64,000 nt of DNA from Spirosoma aureum (GTDB lineage Bacteria > Bacteroidota > Bacteroidia > Cytophagales > Spirosomataceae), in the NCBI RefSeq assembly GCF_011604685.1, contig NZ_CP050063.1, forward strand, positions 6,179,001-6,243,000, given 5' to 3'. The first letter of the stretch is position 1, and every line of letters begins with the position of its first letter. A program made the position numbers and the translations under genes. Positions 27,125 through 37,332 of this stretch are shown here, one piece after another. The notes below the pieces were generated by a model, which was not told where the DNA came from, did no database searches, and was given only the letters and a program-made list of their open reading frames with translations.

Positions 27125-30100
27125 TTAGAGTCCTACGTTGACCGTTACACCGATGTTGCGGCTGAATGGCAGTCCGCCGTATTCAGCAAATTCGCCGGCA
27201 TTATTACTCTTCAGCGACTGCGGGTTGATACCATCTTTGGCTGTCATGTAGAGATAGCCCAGATTACGGCCAACTACACTCACCCGCAGTGATTGAATTT
27301 TAACCCGGTTCAGGAGTGTAGCCGGTACGTCGTAGCTAACAGACGCTTCACGAAGAGCTACCCACGAGTTTTCAAAAACCGAGTACTCGCGGATTCCCGA
27401 TCCCCAGTTGGACAGGTTATCGTAATAAGCATATGCCGGAACGGGTGTCAGATAGCCTTTATCGACAGCATCCTTATAAGTCATACCGCCCAGATCAACC
27501 TGTTTGCCATCGACCGTTGCCGTAACGCCTTTATTCAGGACACCATCGGGAATAATACCATCGTTCCGTTTGTTGCCCTGTGCATCGGTGAAAGCGATCC
27601 CCCCCGACTCCGCATCGCGACCGGCCAGGCTATTTTTGAAGCTACCAAAAGCCGACCCATAGGCGTGGGTTGCCGATGCCATCACACCGCCAATTTTGGA
27701 ATCGACCTGCAACGTAGCCGAGAAATTACCATAACGGAAATTGTTGGTGTTGCTCAACAGAAACTTCTCCAGCATGGTCCCAATATCCTTCGACCCCTGC
27801 CCGGCAGCTCCGCTCCGCAGATACGTCAAATAGCCACCGGTCGTGCCACTGGCCGCACCGATCAGCTTACGACCCTGGTCATCACGTGCATAAGCATAGG
27901 AGGTGTTGATGGTGCCATAATCTCCGCCTACCCGAGCAATTGACTGAATGTCAGCCCCGAAAGCCAGACTCAACTGGTAGGTATCCACGCCTTCGATCAG
28001 TTCCAGAATCTTGTTGCGGTTGCGGCTGAAGTTAAACGCCGTATTCCACTGGAATTTATTCGTTTTAATCGGCGTACCGGTCAGCAAAATCTCCACACCA
28101 CGGTTCAGAATTTTACCACCGTTGGCCAATCGGGAAGCAATACCCGACTCCGTAGCCACCGGCAACGTAAAGATTTCATTGGTCGTCAGTTTGTTGTAAA
28201 CTGCGAAATCAATGCCTAAACGATTGTTGAAGAACCGCAGGTCTGCTCCTACCTCCCACTCACGGGCTAACCGGTTCCGCAGGTTGTAGTTAGGCAGGAT
28301 ATTATCCCGAAAACCATACTGCTGAATCTGTCCGCCGGTCGACGTGAAGATATTGCCAGCCGAGTAGAAGCCCGTCTGGTTCGTCCGCCAGGCATCCGTA
28401 TCGCCCCCGGTAAATCCGTAACTAGCCCGTAACTTACCAAACGACAGACTTTTTGGCAGATTTTTTACTGACTGAGTAAAATCCCAGGCCAGACCCACCG
28501 ACGGGTAATAGTACGAATACTGTCCGCTTCCATTGGCGTAGGTCAACGCCGAGGAATAGTCGATCCGGTTGGTGAAGTTTAAAAACAGCGCGTCCTTATA
28601 GCTCAGATCGCCATAAGCGTAGATTGCATCCGTCCGCTTGGATGGAGCCAGCCGGTCGCCACTGATATCAGCCACAATCGGATTGATGGAATTCGGAAGG
28701 GCAAACTGGCCGGGTATGCGCAATCCGCCATCCGTACGGAGCCGGTAGTCCCGACCGCCGTTGATCCGGTTCGTTTCACCACCAGCCGACAGATTCAAAT
28801 GAAACAACGGACTCAAATCCTTGCTGAATGTAAGCAATGCCTGAATCCGCGACTGGTTGTTGGCCTGCGAATACTGCGAATACTCACCACCGGCAAAGCC
28901 TACGCCATCGCCCAGGTTCTTGTTCTCGGTCTGGTATAATTCGTTCTGGATATTAGCCCGAACCAGGCCCGTTAACCAGGGTGTGAAATTCATGTTTACG
29001 TCAATATTCCCCCGGAAAATCTTCTCCTTACGGGTCGTATTCCACTGGAAAGTCTGCCACATGAACGTCGAAATGTTATATGGATCAGCCGCGCCCTGTT
29101 TACGACCACCCACGGGTGACGCATAATTATTGGCCCAGTAATCAATATCAAAACTCCGGGGACGACCATAGACAAACCGGAAAACAGGATTAAAATTACC
29201 ACCCTGCCGAATTGGGTTCAGGTTATTATTGTCGGTATAATCGGCCGAAACATCGAGGCTGAAGATTTTACCCAATTTCTGCGTAGCCCGGACATTGAAG
29301 TTATTCCGCTTCATTTCGGCACCACCCGGCATAATCGTATTATTATACAGATTCGAGAACGACGCCCGGAACGAGGAGCGTTCATTGCCGCCCTCTACGG
29401 CTACATTGTGATTGATGAACTTACCTGTCTGGAAAAACTTCAAGGGGTCATTGGCTTTCCAGGGAATCATGCGCCCATCAATATCCTGCACCATATGACC
29501 ATCCAGCTTGGGACCGAATGAATATGGCCAGTTTTGCGTATCAACCAGGTCAGTACCCGTAGCCGATTTGCTAAAGGTCGGTGCAATACCGGCTCCATAC
29601 TGATTCTGCACATCAACAAACCGGTAGGCATTTTCAAACGAAGATGTATGATTATACGTAACGCCAAGGCCTTTTTGCTCACGACCGTGCTTTGTCGTAA
29701 TAACTACTACTCCATTAAGAGCCTCCGAACCATACAGGGCACTGGCAGCAGACCCTTTCAGTACCGTCATGGTCTCAACGTTATCAGCGTTAAGGTTTTT
29801 CATGATGTTCCCAAAGTCCTGTGCGGCTCCCCACGAGTCAGCACCAGTTGTGGTTGGCCGAATCAATACGCCATCGACAACAAAAAGCGGCTGCGTATTC
29901 GGGCTCAGCGATGCGTTACCCCGGATACGAATCCGCGAAGACGACATCGGACCACCCGACCCCTGATCAATTTGTACTCCGGCCACTTTACCCTGTAAGG
30001 CGTTGACAAGGTTAGCGCTATTGGCCCGTTCCAGATCCATTCCTTTGACCTCCTGTGCAGCATAGGAAAGTTTGCGGGTCTCCTGCTTAATACCAAAACC

Positions 30101-30424
30101 GGTTACAACAACTTCGCCCAGTGTTTTGGAATCGTCTGCCAGTGTAACCGTAAATTCAGACGCATTCCCAATAGCTACTTGCTGTGTAACAAACCCAATG
30201 GCCGATACGACCAGGGTAGAAGCATTGGCAGGCAGGCTCAGCCGGAAAGTGCCATCAGCGCCAGCTGTTGTTCCGGTTGTAGAGCCCTTTACCTGAATGG
30301 TAGCCCCCGGAATTGGATTGCTTTGGCTATCGCGCACAAGACCCGTAACGGTGGCCCTGGCCTGAGCCAGAGTCGGTAAACACCGAACCAGGATCAGCAT
30401 CATTAACAGTAAGAGTTTTTTCAT
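27125..30424 (-). CDS. SusC/RagA-family TonB-linked outer-membrane transporter
   Basis: This is a 1099-residue protein with signal peptide MKKLLLLMMLILVRCLPTLA, a carboxypeptidase-regulatory-like domain (about 24-105), the TonB-box region and a plug domain (LGEVVVTGFGIKQETRKLSY, then DGVLIRP). The C-terminal 22-strand barrel ends in NIGVTVNVGL. It imports an oligomer bound by its SusD partner using TonB energy. A divergent ROK-family regulator gene starts 258 bases away, so the pair is probably controlled by a sugar or sugar-phosphate signal. No glycoside hydrolase is nearby. Confidence 0.95.
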   Translation of the reverse strand: MKKLLLLMMLILVRCLPTLAQARATVTGLVRDSQSNPIPGATIQVKGSTTGTTAGADGTFRLSLPANASTLVVSAIGFVTQQVAIGNASEFTVTLADDSKTLGEVVVTGFGIKQETRKLSYAAQEVKGMDLERANSANLVNALQGKVAGVQIDQGSGGPMSSSRIRIRGNASLSPNTQPLFVVDGVLIRPTTTGADSWGAAQDFGNIMKNLNADNVETMTVLKGSAASALYGSEALNGVVVITTKHGREQKGLGVTYNHTSSFENAYRFVDVQNQYGAGIAPTFSKSATGTDLVDTQNWPYSFGPKLDGHMVQDIDGRMIPWKANDPLKFFQTGKFINHNVAVEGGNERSSFRASFSNLYNNTIMPGGAEMKRNNFNVRATQKLGKIFSLDVSADYTDNNNLNPIRQGGNFNPVFRFVYGRPRSFDIDYWANNYASPVGGRKQGAADPYNISTFMWQTFQWNTTRKEKIFRGNIDVNMNFTPWLTGLVRANIQNELYQTENKNLGDGVGFAGGEYSQYSQANNQSRIQALLTFSKDLSPLFHLNLSAGGETNRINGGRDYRLRTDGGLRIPGQFALPNSINPIVADISGDRLAPSKRTDAIYAYGDLSYKDALFLNFTNRIDYSSALTYANGSGQYSYYYPSVGLAWDFTQSVKNLPKSLSFGKLRASYGFTGGDTDAWRTNQTGFYSAGNIFTSTGGQIQQYGFRDNILPNYNLRNRLAREWEVGADLRFFNNRLGIDFAVYNKLTTNEIFTLPVATESGIASRLANGGKILNRGVEILLTGTPIKTNKFQWNTAFNFSRNRNKILELIEGVDTYQLSLAFGADIQSIARVGGDYGTINTSYAYARDDQGRKLIGAASGTTGGYLTYLRSGAAGQGSKDIGTMLEKFLLSNTNNFRYGNFSATLQVDSKIGGVMASATHAYGSAFGSFKNSLAGRDAESGGIAFTDAQGNKRNDGIIPDGVLNKGVTATVDGKQVDLGGMTYKDAVDKGYLTPVPAYAYYDNLSNWGSGIREYSVFENSWVALREASVSYDVPATLLNRVKIQSLRVSVVGRNLGYLYMTAKDGINPQSLKSNNAGEFAEYGGLPFSRNIGVTVNVGL

Positions 30425-30682
30425 CCGAGCATTTAATTAAGTAGGTGATAAAATGAGGCCGCTGCCTAGAGGAATTACCTAGAAATTCTAACGGTTCTGC
30501 AATCCTAAGAAATTTAATTTAAAAATAATACCCAGTTAATATAATTTTTTAAAAACTTTGAACAAAACCCCATAAATTTCACCAACCTTTAAGTAACTCC
30601 GAAGCATAGTTGTCTTTGAGACTTTGAAGTAACTTGCTATTCGTCCAGATGACGGCACGATAGAATCATTCGTCTTAGTAAA

Positions 30683-31915
30683 ATGAATTCAGCTATTTTT
30701 CTTGAGGAGGACCTGCCTGTTTCCCAATCAGTTGTAGATTATAAGAAGAAACAGAAGCAGCGAAAGATGCTTGCCTATCTATATGCAGAAGGTAATTGCA
30801 CACTGGCGCATCTGGCCAAACTACTACACAGCAGTGTACCCTCCGTGACAAGTCTTGTCGATGATCTGGTTAGTAACAAATGGGTAACAGCCATGGGCAC
30901 CGCTATGGGTAACAATGGTCGAAGGCCAGCGCTGTTTAGTCTTGATACAACCAAGCATTATGTGGTTGTGATCGATGTCAGCACGCACGACACCAAACTG
31001 TTAGTTATGAATGTGCTCCGTGAGATCGTCTTCCGTCGTGAATTTGATCTTCGCCTTGAAGATAACCCAACGTTTCTATCGACGCTGGTTCATCATTACA
31101 AAACTACCCTGACTGATTCGGGAATCAATCCCAAAGCAATCAGGGCGGTTGGCATTTCAATGCCCGGATTAGTCAATGCCCGGCATGGCACCAATCTGAC
31201 CTATAAGAATCTTAGTCCGTCAAACATCTCACTTCCTCACTGGTTTTCAGAGCAGATCCATTTACCTGTTTATTTAATTAACGACACCAAAGCTACTGTA
31301 CTTGGAGAAAGCCGTTTTGGTGGAGCACAGGGTAAAAAACAGGTACTGGCCATTAATATTGACTGGGGAGTTGGTCTGGGGATTGTCGTTAATGGCGAAG
31401 TTTTTCAGGGTACCAGTGGATTTGCCGGTGAATTGGGGCATATACAGGTTGACCCTGAGGGAGAATTGTGTTACTGTGGTAAAATAGGCTGTCTCAATAC
31501 CATTACATCGGCCTCGGCGCTGGTTCGGCGGGTACAACGCGATATTACCAATGGACAGGTTTCTAAATTAGCCGTTTTCCGGGACCGGGTTGAGCAGATC
31601 GATATTGATGAACTGATCAACGCAGCCCACCAGGGCGATTCTTATGCGATTGACATGTTACACGAAACGGGATTTCAATTGGGGAAAGGTCTCGCGGTTG
31701 CGATCAGCCTGTTCAATCCCGAAATGATAATCGTTGATGGTGTTCTAACCAAAGCCGCGGCTTTCATTCTAAACACCATTGAGCAGGCAATTAGTAAATA
31801 CTGCCTGAGTGATTTCCGCAACGACCTGACCATCGAAATAACCCAGTTGAATGGAGCCGCCAAATGGCTGGGGACACACGCGTATATGATGGAAGATATT
31901 TTCGCTAATTACTAA
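30683..31915 (+). CDS. ROK-family transcriptional regulator
   Basis: This 410-residue protein has an N-terminal winged helix (about 25-85, CTLAHLAKLLHSSVPSVTSL) and a ROK sugar-kinase-like domain. The ATP/phosphate loop region reads NIDWGVGLGIVV (225-236), and the zinc motif is H253, C263, C265 and C270 (CYCGKIGC). The usual glutamate after the last cysteine (GCxE) is asparagine here. Such regulators bind a sugar and control uptake operons, here probably the divergent SusC/SusD genes. A long hairpin begins at its stop codon. Confidence 0.9.
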   Translation: MNSAIFLEEDLPVSQSVVDYKKKQKQRKMLAYLYAEGNCTLAHLAKLLHSSVPSVTSLVDDLVSNKWVTAMGTAMGNNGRRPALFSLDTTKHYVVVIDVSTHDTKLLVMNVLREIVFRREFDLRLEDNPTFLSTLVHHYKTTLTDSGINPKAIRAVGISMPGLVNARHGTNLTYKNLSPSNISLPHWFSEQIHLPVYLINDTKATVLGESRFGGAQGKKQVLAINIDWGVGLGIVVNGEVFQGTSGFAGELGHIQVDPEGELCYCGKIGCLNTITSASALVRRVQRDITNGQVSKLAVFRDRVEQIDIDELINAAHQGDSYAIDMLHETGFQLGKGLAVAISLFNPEMIIVDGVLTKAAAFILNTIEQAISKYCLSDFRNDLTIEITQLNGAAKWLGTHAYMMEDIFANY

Positions 31916-32026
31916 CCAGGATTGAACGGATTGAAGGATTTAACTGATTTTGATTTCGCTTCGAAGAAGCGCAGGAATAAAGCAAAATCGGCTTAATTCT
32001 TCAATCCGTTCAATCCCGGTTCAGAC
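31915..32026 (+). repeat. Long imperfect inverted repeat at the 3' end of the ROK gene
   Basis: Left arm AACCAGGATTGAACGGATTG and a following AAGGATTTAACTGATTTTG pair with the right arm that ends in CAATCCGTTCAATCCCGGTT; about 40 bp are paired with a few mismatches. Its outline (ACC-GGATTGA, GGATTTA, GATTTTG, TTTCGCT loop) matches the element after the E2 gene, but the stem bases differ in both arms. It lies between the converging ROK and glutamine synthetase III genes. Confidence 0.75.
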
Positions 32027-34216
32027 TTATTTAACAAACAATAGCTCCCGGTACTTAATCAGCGGCCAGTCTTCGTCATCGACAATTTCTTCAAGCTTGT
32101 CTACTTCATAGCGGATAATATCAAAGTGATCTTTAACCTCCGTCGCATATAGTTTAGCTCGTTCAGCGGTATCAGTTGTATTATTCGCTTTCTTGCGCGA
32201 TTCGATCATCGCTTCAACTCCTTTTTTGATAACCAGAACGCGGGTCGAAATTTCGCGCAAAATGTCTTTAATCGGCTCCGCTTCCGCAACCATTCCCAAC
32301 TCCACCAGATTTCGGGCGGTTTCGGCCAGCTTATTCTGGTACTTGAGCGCCGTTGATACGACGTGATTCATGGCCAGATCGCCCATAACCCGCGACTCGA
32401 TCTGTACATTTTTAATGTACTTCTCAAGTTCGATCTCGTAGCGCGATTCCACCTCAGCGTGGCTCAGTACGCCCGTTCGTTCAAACAGAGCCAGTGATTC
32501 GGGTTGCACATAAACACCCAGCGCTTCAGGCGACGACTTGATATTCGACAGACCCCGTTTAGCAGCCTCTTCGACCCATTCGTCAGAATAGCCGTTGCCC
32601 TCAAACAGAATTCGCTTCGTGTTAGAATAATATGCTTTCAGAATATCGACAATCGCCAGTTCCTTCTTCTCGCCTTTCGCCAATCGTTCGTCAAGGTCTG
32701 TTTTGAATTTGTTCAACTGATCGGCCACAATCGCATTCAGCACGGTCATGGTAGAGGCCGAATTAGCCGAACTACCTACTGCCCTAAACTCAAACTTATT
32801 GCCCGTAAAGGCAAACGGCGATGTTCGGTTGCGATCCGTATTATCGCGCATCAGACTCGGAATGCGGTTCAGGCCGAGTTTATAGTACACGTTATCACCC
32901 TTATTTACCGTAACCTCCGACTTGGTTTCCAGATCATTAAGAGCCTGCGTTAGTGATTCGCCCAGGAAAACGGAGACAATGGCTGGCGGAGCCTCATTTG
33001 CTCCCAGCCGGTATTCGTTTCCGGCAGAGGCAATGCTGGCCCGTAACAGATCGGCATTATCATGAACGGCCTTCACCACATTGACAAGAAAGGTCAGGAA
33101 CCGAAGGCTTTCTTTGGGCTTGGTGCTTGGTGCTAACAGATTAACGCCTGTATTGGTCCCCATCGACCAGTTGTTATGCTTGCCGCTCCCGTTGATACCT
33201 GCGAATGGTTTCTCGTGGAAAAGAACCTTCAGATTGTGCTTTTCGGCAATTTTTTCCATCAGATCCATCAACAGCGCGTTGTGGTCGATAGCCAGGTTTA
33301 CTTCCTCAAAAGTTGGTGCTACCTCAAACTGCCCTGGCGCGACTTCATTATGCCGCGTCCGAACGGGCATGCCCAACTTCATGGACTCGAACTCAAAATC
33401 GACCATAAAGGCGTTGATCCGGGGAGGAATCGAGCCGAAATAATGGTCTTCCAGTTGCTGACCCCGTGCGGGTGCATGGCCAAATACCGTACGGCCCGCC
33501 AATACCAGATCAGGTCGGGCGTAGAACAGCGCCCGGTCAACGACAAAGTATTCCTGTTCAGGCCCAAGCGTTGGCGTAACCTTGGTAATGTTTCGGTCAA
33601 AGTATTGACAAACAGCCGTTGCCGCCTTGTCCAGAGCATTTAATGCCTTGAGCAACGGGGTTTTATAATCGAGTGCCTCACCAGTGTAGGAAATAAAAAC
33701 GGATGGAATGCAGAGCGTTTTTCCACCGGCTCCATTATCCATCAGAAAGGCAGGTGACGAGGGGTCCCAGCCGGTATAGCCGCGAGCCTCGAAGGTATTC
33801 CGAAGGCCTCCATTTGGAAACGACGATGCATCGGGTTCCTGCTGCACCAGGGCACTACCCTTAAATTTTTCGATAGCCTTGCCGTCGATGGTAATGTCGA
33901 AGAAGGCATCGTGCTTCTCGGCAGTTTCACCCGTTAGCGGCTGAAACCAGTGGGTATAGTGGGTGGCGCCTTTCGAAGTTGCCCAGGATTTCATGGCGCC
34001 GGCCACTTCGTCGGCAATGTTCCGGTCGATCTGACCATTTGTTTGAATGGCCTCTGTGACCTTAATATACGCTTCGGGCGAAAGAAGCGTTCGCATCACT
34101 TCATTGTTGAATGTGTAGCTGCCAAAGAAATCGGCGACGCGCTCGGTGGGAGCGGCAACGGCCATAGCCTGACGGCTTTGGGCGATTTCGAGGGCTTTAA
34201 ACCGAAAATTGCTCAT
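32027..34216 (-). CDS. glnN: Glutamine synthetase type III
   Basis: At 729 residues this fits GSIII (type I and II enzymes are about 450 and 350). It makes glutamine from glutamate, ammonia and ATP. Family features are the N-terminal VADFFGSYTFNNEVMRTLL, GPEQEYFVVDRALF, the ammonium/glutamate site GINGSGKHNNWSM, and TSPFAFTGNKFEFRAVGSSA. A second, unrelated-length glutamine synthetase lies at 41.2-42.2 kb, so the organism has at least two types. Confidence 0.95.
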   Translation of the reverse strand: MSNFRFKALEIAQSRQAMAVAAPTERVADFFGSYTFNNEVMRTLLSPEAYIKVTEAIQTNGQIDRNIADEVAGAMKSWATSKGATHYTHWFQPLTGETAEKHDAFFDITIDGKAIEKFKGSALVQQEPDASSFPNGGLRNTFEARGYTGWDPSSPAFLMDNGAGGKTLCIPSVFISYTGEALDYKTPLLKALNALDKAATAVCQYFDRNITKVTPTLGPEQEYFVVDRALFYARPDLVLAGRTVFGHAPARGQQLEDHYFGSIPPRINAFMVDFEFESMKLGMPVRTRHNEVAPGQFEVAPTFEEVNLAIDHNALLMDLMEKIAEKHNLKVLFHEKPFAGINGSGKHNNWSMGTNTGVNLLAPSTKPKESLRFLTFLVNVVKAVHDNADLLRASIASAGNEYRLGANEAPPAIVSVFLGESLTQALNDLETKSEVTVNKGDNVYYKLGLNRIPSLMRDNTDRNRTSPFAFTGNKFEFRAVGSSANSASTMTVLNAIVADQLNKFKTDLDERLAKGEKKELAIVDILKAYYSNTKRILFEGNGYSDEWVEEAAKRGLSNIKSSPEALGVYVQPESLALFERTGVLSHAEVESRYEIELEKYIKNVQIESRVMGDLAMNHVVSTALKYQNKLAETARNLVELGMVAEAEPIKDILREISTRVLVIKKGVEAMIESRKKANNTTDTAERAKLYATEVKDHFDIIRYEVDKLEEIVDDEDWPLIKYRELLFVK

Positions 34217-34286
34217 TCTCTACTATGCGTGGTTTTGGGTTGAAAAACTTTGCCAAACATACACGCCTTCGGGCATATTCCAACGG

Positions 34287-34323
34287 GCAACCAAAAAAAG
34301 CCCGACCACTTGCGTAGCCGGGC
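34287..34323 (-). terminator. Terminator, left copy of a flanking direct repeat
   Basis: On the minus strand a GC-rich stem (GCCCGGCTACGCAAGTGGTCGGGC region) is followed by seven T's, so it ends the protease transcript. Nearly the same 35 bases, with one-base length differences, recur at 41089-41123 in the same orientation. Confidence 0.85.
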
Positions 34324-34345
34324 GTGGAAGAGGGGTAACAAGGAC

Positions 34346-37330
34346 CTATTCTTTCACCAGCTTATGAATGATTCGTTGCCGCTCCAGTATTACTTCCAGC
34401 GCATAGACGCCGGTAGCCAGTGACGAAACAGTCAGAACACGTTCGTTCTTACCAGCTATACCCTTATGCGTATGCTGCTGATAAACACGGCCCTGTACGT
34501 CTAGCAAACGCAGTTGAACATCACTGGCTTCTTTTAGTATAAATGTTACTATAACCTCATTATGAACCGGATTCGGGCGCACTTTCACTAAGCTTACCTC
34601 CTCTATAGTTTCCTGTTTGGCGCCCACTCGTAACCCATTCGTTGAGAAATAAACGGCTCCATCCTGAGTCGTTCCCTGTTGATAACCCGATGGAGGGGTT
34701 ATGCTTGTTGGGAATTCAAGGCCCCACCAACCCGTAGTTCCTGCATTGAGGCACCCTTGGAGATTTTCCACACCGGAATCTTTGGTGAAATTATCCCAGA
34801 AATTATCACCGCGTGGGTAGTACTTGTCATTGTATGAGTTCGGCTCAGCGGTTACCAAGGCCCGCTTCCCATTCGGAAACTGACGAATCTCGACGTTCAA
34901 ATTATTCCAGGAGCCCACATGGCGGGGGCCGCTACTAAAATCGCAGGGATTAGGCGGATTGGTACCATTCTGTGCATAATAAACGGCTCCATCCTGCTCT
35001 GTACCCTGATAATAACCGGCTGGCGGAGCAATGCTGGAGGGGTTAGTCATGCCACCCCAATCCGTAGTACCCGCATTGAGGCAGCTTTGCAAACCAGCCG
35101 CATTGGGGTCTTGATTAAAGCTTCCCCAGAAATTATCGCCACGCGGATAGTATTTGTCATCGGAGGAGCCTGGAATGGCCGTCACTAATACATTTCTTCC
35201 GGAGATCGAGCGAATCTGGTCGTTCAGATTCGACCAGGTGCCCACATAACGAGGGCCGTTACTGAAATCGCAGGTGGGAGTGGAACCACAGTTTACACTG
35301 ACGTTGAAGTTAAAAGTTGGTGTATAACAACCAGCGCCAGATTTGGACATGGCCAGACTGTACTGATATGTTCCTGCAGAAGCTGGAGCCGTTACGTTCA
35401 AACTTGGGTTCGAGCTTGGGTTATAAGGAACATTAGGGCCACTATAGGTATAGGTAATTCCCTGACATTCCCAACCGTTTGAATTGCCGGGCCCAGCCGT
35501 ACAGCCCGAACTGAGAGTCATGGCCTGATTACAATTGACACTCGTTGGTGTAATGGCCGTAGCCGTAAAATTACAATCTGGACTACAGACGTAGCTAGTG
35601 GGTATACCCACCGCTCCCCAGGCAGCAGCGACGGCGCGTTGTTGAGGAGAACATTCGCCAAAAACGGCTCCAGCTGCGATACGAAGGGCATTGGCGGTAT
35701 TAGCGTAGTTATAATCACCATAAATGTAATTTTCAAGCGCCCAATACACGACGCTCATCGCATCGTCGAAACCAATGGGTGAGATATGGTTCTCATTGGG
35801 GCCCGAACCTGTTGTCAATGTATGAAACCATTTACCCAGAACAGTTGCATTATGATGCACTTCATTATTAAAATCCCAAAAGCCTTGCTCCTGATAGGTT
35901 TGTGGATAGGCTCTATTAGGGAATACATTTACATCGACAATACTATGTGGGGCAGCCATATCTCGACTAAGCCAGGCATCTTCGCCGAGCCGATAATTCC
36001 AGGCATCGTTCGGACCTCCTGCGGGATAAAGATCCCGTTCGATGCCCGTACCAATAATATCGGAGAAGCCTTCGTTTAATGCGCCTGTTTCGCCATTAAA
36101 AATTGTCCAGCCACCCACCAAATGGTTGGACACACCATGCCCATATTCATGACCAACAATGTCAACTGTAGATAAATTAGTGCCATTATGTGAACCAATT
36201 ACTATCATTCTTTCATCTTGGTCCCAACCAGCATTATTTTGATAGTTAGGCATAACTAAAATACGCCCTAATCTACCCTGGCCATCGGTACCATTCAGCC
36301 CATACCGGTTCAGAAAATATTGATAAGAACGCCAGACAGTCCAATGGGCTAATGTAGCACTCTGTACATTATTGCCCCAATTCACGGTAGGATTGATTAA
36401 TGGAGCATCATTCCAGTTAAGATCACCATTCCAATCCCAGCGGGTATCCAATGCCTGCGGCACGTTAGTGCTCATGGTCAGTTGATACCCACCACCAGAA
36501 GCAGATTCTACCTCAAAAGTGGGGGTTGGATTGCTTCGCGCATAAATCGAAGTGAAGGTTGCTGCTGTCATAGGCGCCATAGCTCTGTCAGAGTTTGATG
36601 CAATTTGTGGCTTTGGAGCAAACCCGAAAGGTTTGGCAGCATGTCCATGCTCGGTACTGAAACACTTATTGACTAGCGAATGATGTTTCAGTACCACGCC
36701 TGATCCTGCGTCGACGTACACCCGGTTAGCCTCAAGAATTGTTTCGCTATAGAGATCGAACACATAGGCAAAACGGTAGCTATCTTTTATATAGTCATCT
36801 CCCAGTTTAGTAAGCACTAGCTCGCCTTTGGGTAATTTCTGACCTTTAAGCTTGTCTTTACTCAGCTTACGATCTGATAAGGCAGCCTCCAACGCTTTAA
36901 CTTCGGCAATGGGCTTGTCGACATCAATGTCTAAGTCCTCTACAACGCGAGTATGAGCCGCTTTGAGCCGAGCATTTCGGGAGTGTAGGGTCAAATGACC
37001 ACCTTCAACGAGTATGTTTTTGTAATACAGTTGATAATGCTGGTGACGGGTTTCTTTCACATCGGTTCGGTCGCGTACTAACCTAAGCTGGTAGCCATCC
37101 TGAATACCGATATTTTTAGCAAATTTACTAGGGAACAAAGCCGCTTCGATGGTTTCACCATCTGACTTGAATTCTAGCCAGCCATCATCGGTAGCGCGGC
37201 TGGTCAGTTGGAGTAAGGATTTGTTGTTCTCGCGAAGGTACTTTGGCTTAAATTTCTGGGCAAAGGAGCTAGTTATCGCTTCAAAAATTAAGCAACAAAT
37301 AAATAGGTATCAGGTTAGAGTTATTTTCAT
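34346..37330 (-). pseudogene. M4-family metalloprotease with T9SS-type domain, TGA in signal peptide
   Basis: Read from ATG 37330 the gene has 994 codons, but codon 7 (37312-37310) is TGA inside a signal peptide that otherwise continues YLFICCLIFEAITSSFAQ. After it the frame is open to 34346. The order is a conserved KFKPKYLREN segment, an FTP-type propeptide, a thermolysin-like catalytic domain with H394EYGH398 and NEGFSDIIGT, a PKD-like region, two 110-residue repeats and a T9SS-type sorting domain. It would be a secreted protease. An IS element ends two bases before the ATG, removing its native leader. A TTG at 37138 is the next standard start but gives no export signal. The gene is probably inactive unless the TGA is read through. 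Confidence 0.8.
34631..35290 (-). repeat. Two tandem 110-residue repeats in the protease gene
   Basis: The period is 330 bp (for example AAACGGCTCC at 34651 and 34981). Each protein copy starts CDFSxGPRxVGxW, contains DKYYPRGDNFW and CLNAGTT, and ends QDGAVYF/Y. They look like small surface-binding domains between the catalytic part and the sorting domain; I cannot name the fold. Confidence 0.8.
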
Positions 37331-37332
37331 AT

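Noticed and set aside
27293..27943. 216-codon open frame opposite the susC gene
   Set aside because: Antisense shadow of a strongly conserved coding region; no start context, no family pattern.
33176..33643. 155-codon open frame opposite glutamine synthetase III
   Set aside because: Shadow frame of a certain gene, without signal or domain pattern.
36976..37138. TTG at 37138 as the true start of the M4 protease
   Set aside because: The homologous frame continues upstream through KPKYLREN and a signal peptide, and the same segment starts both truncated copies; a start at 37138 would remove export and part of the propeptide region.
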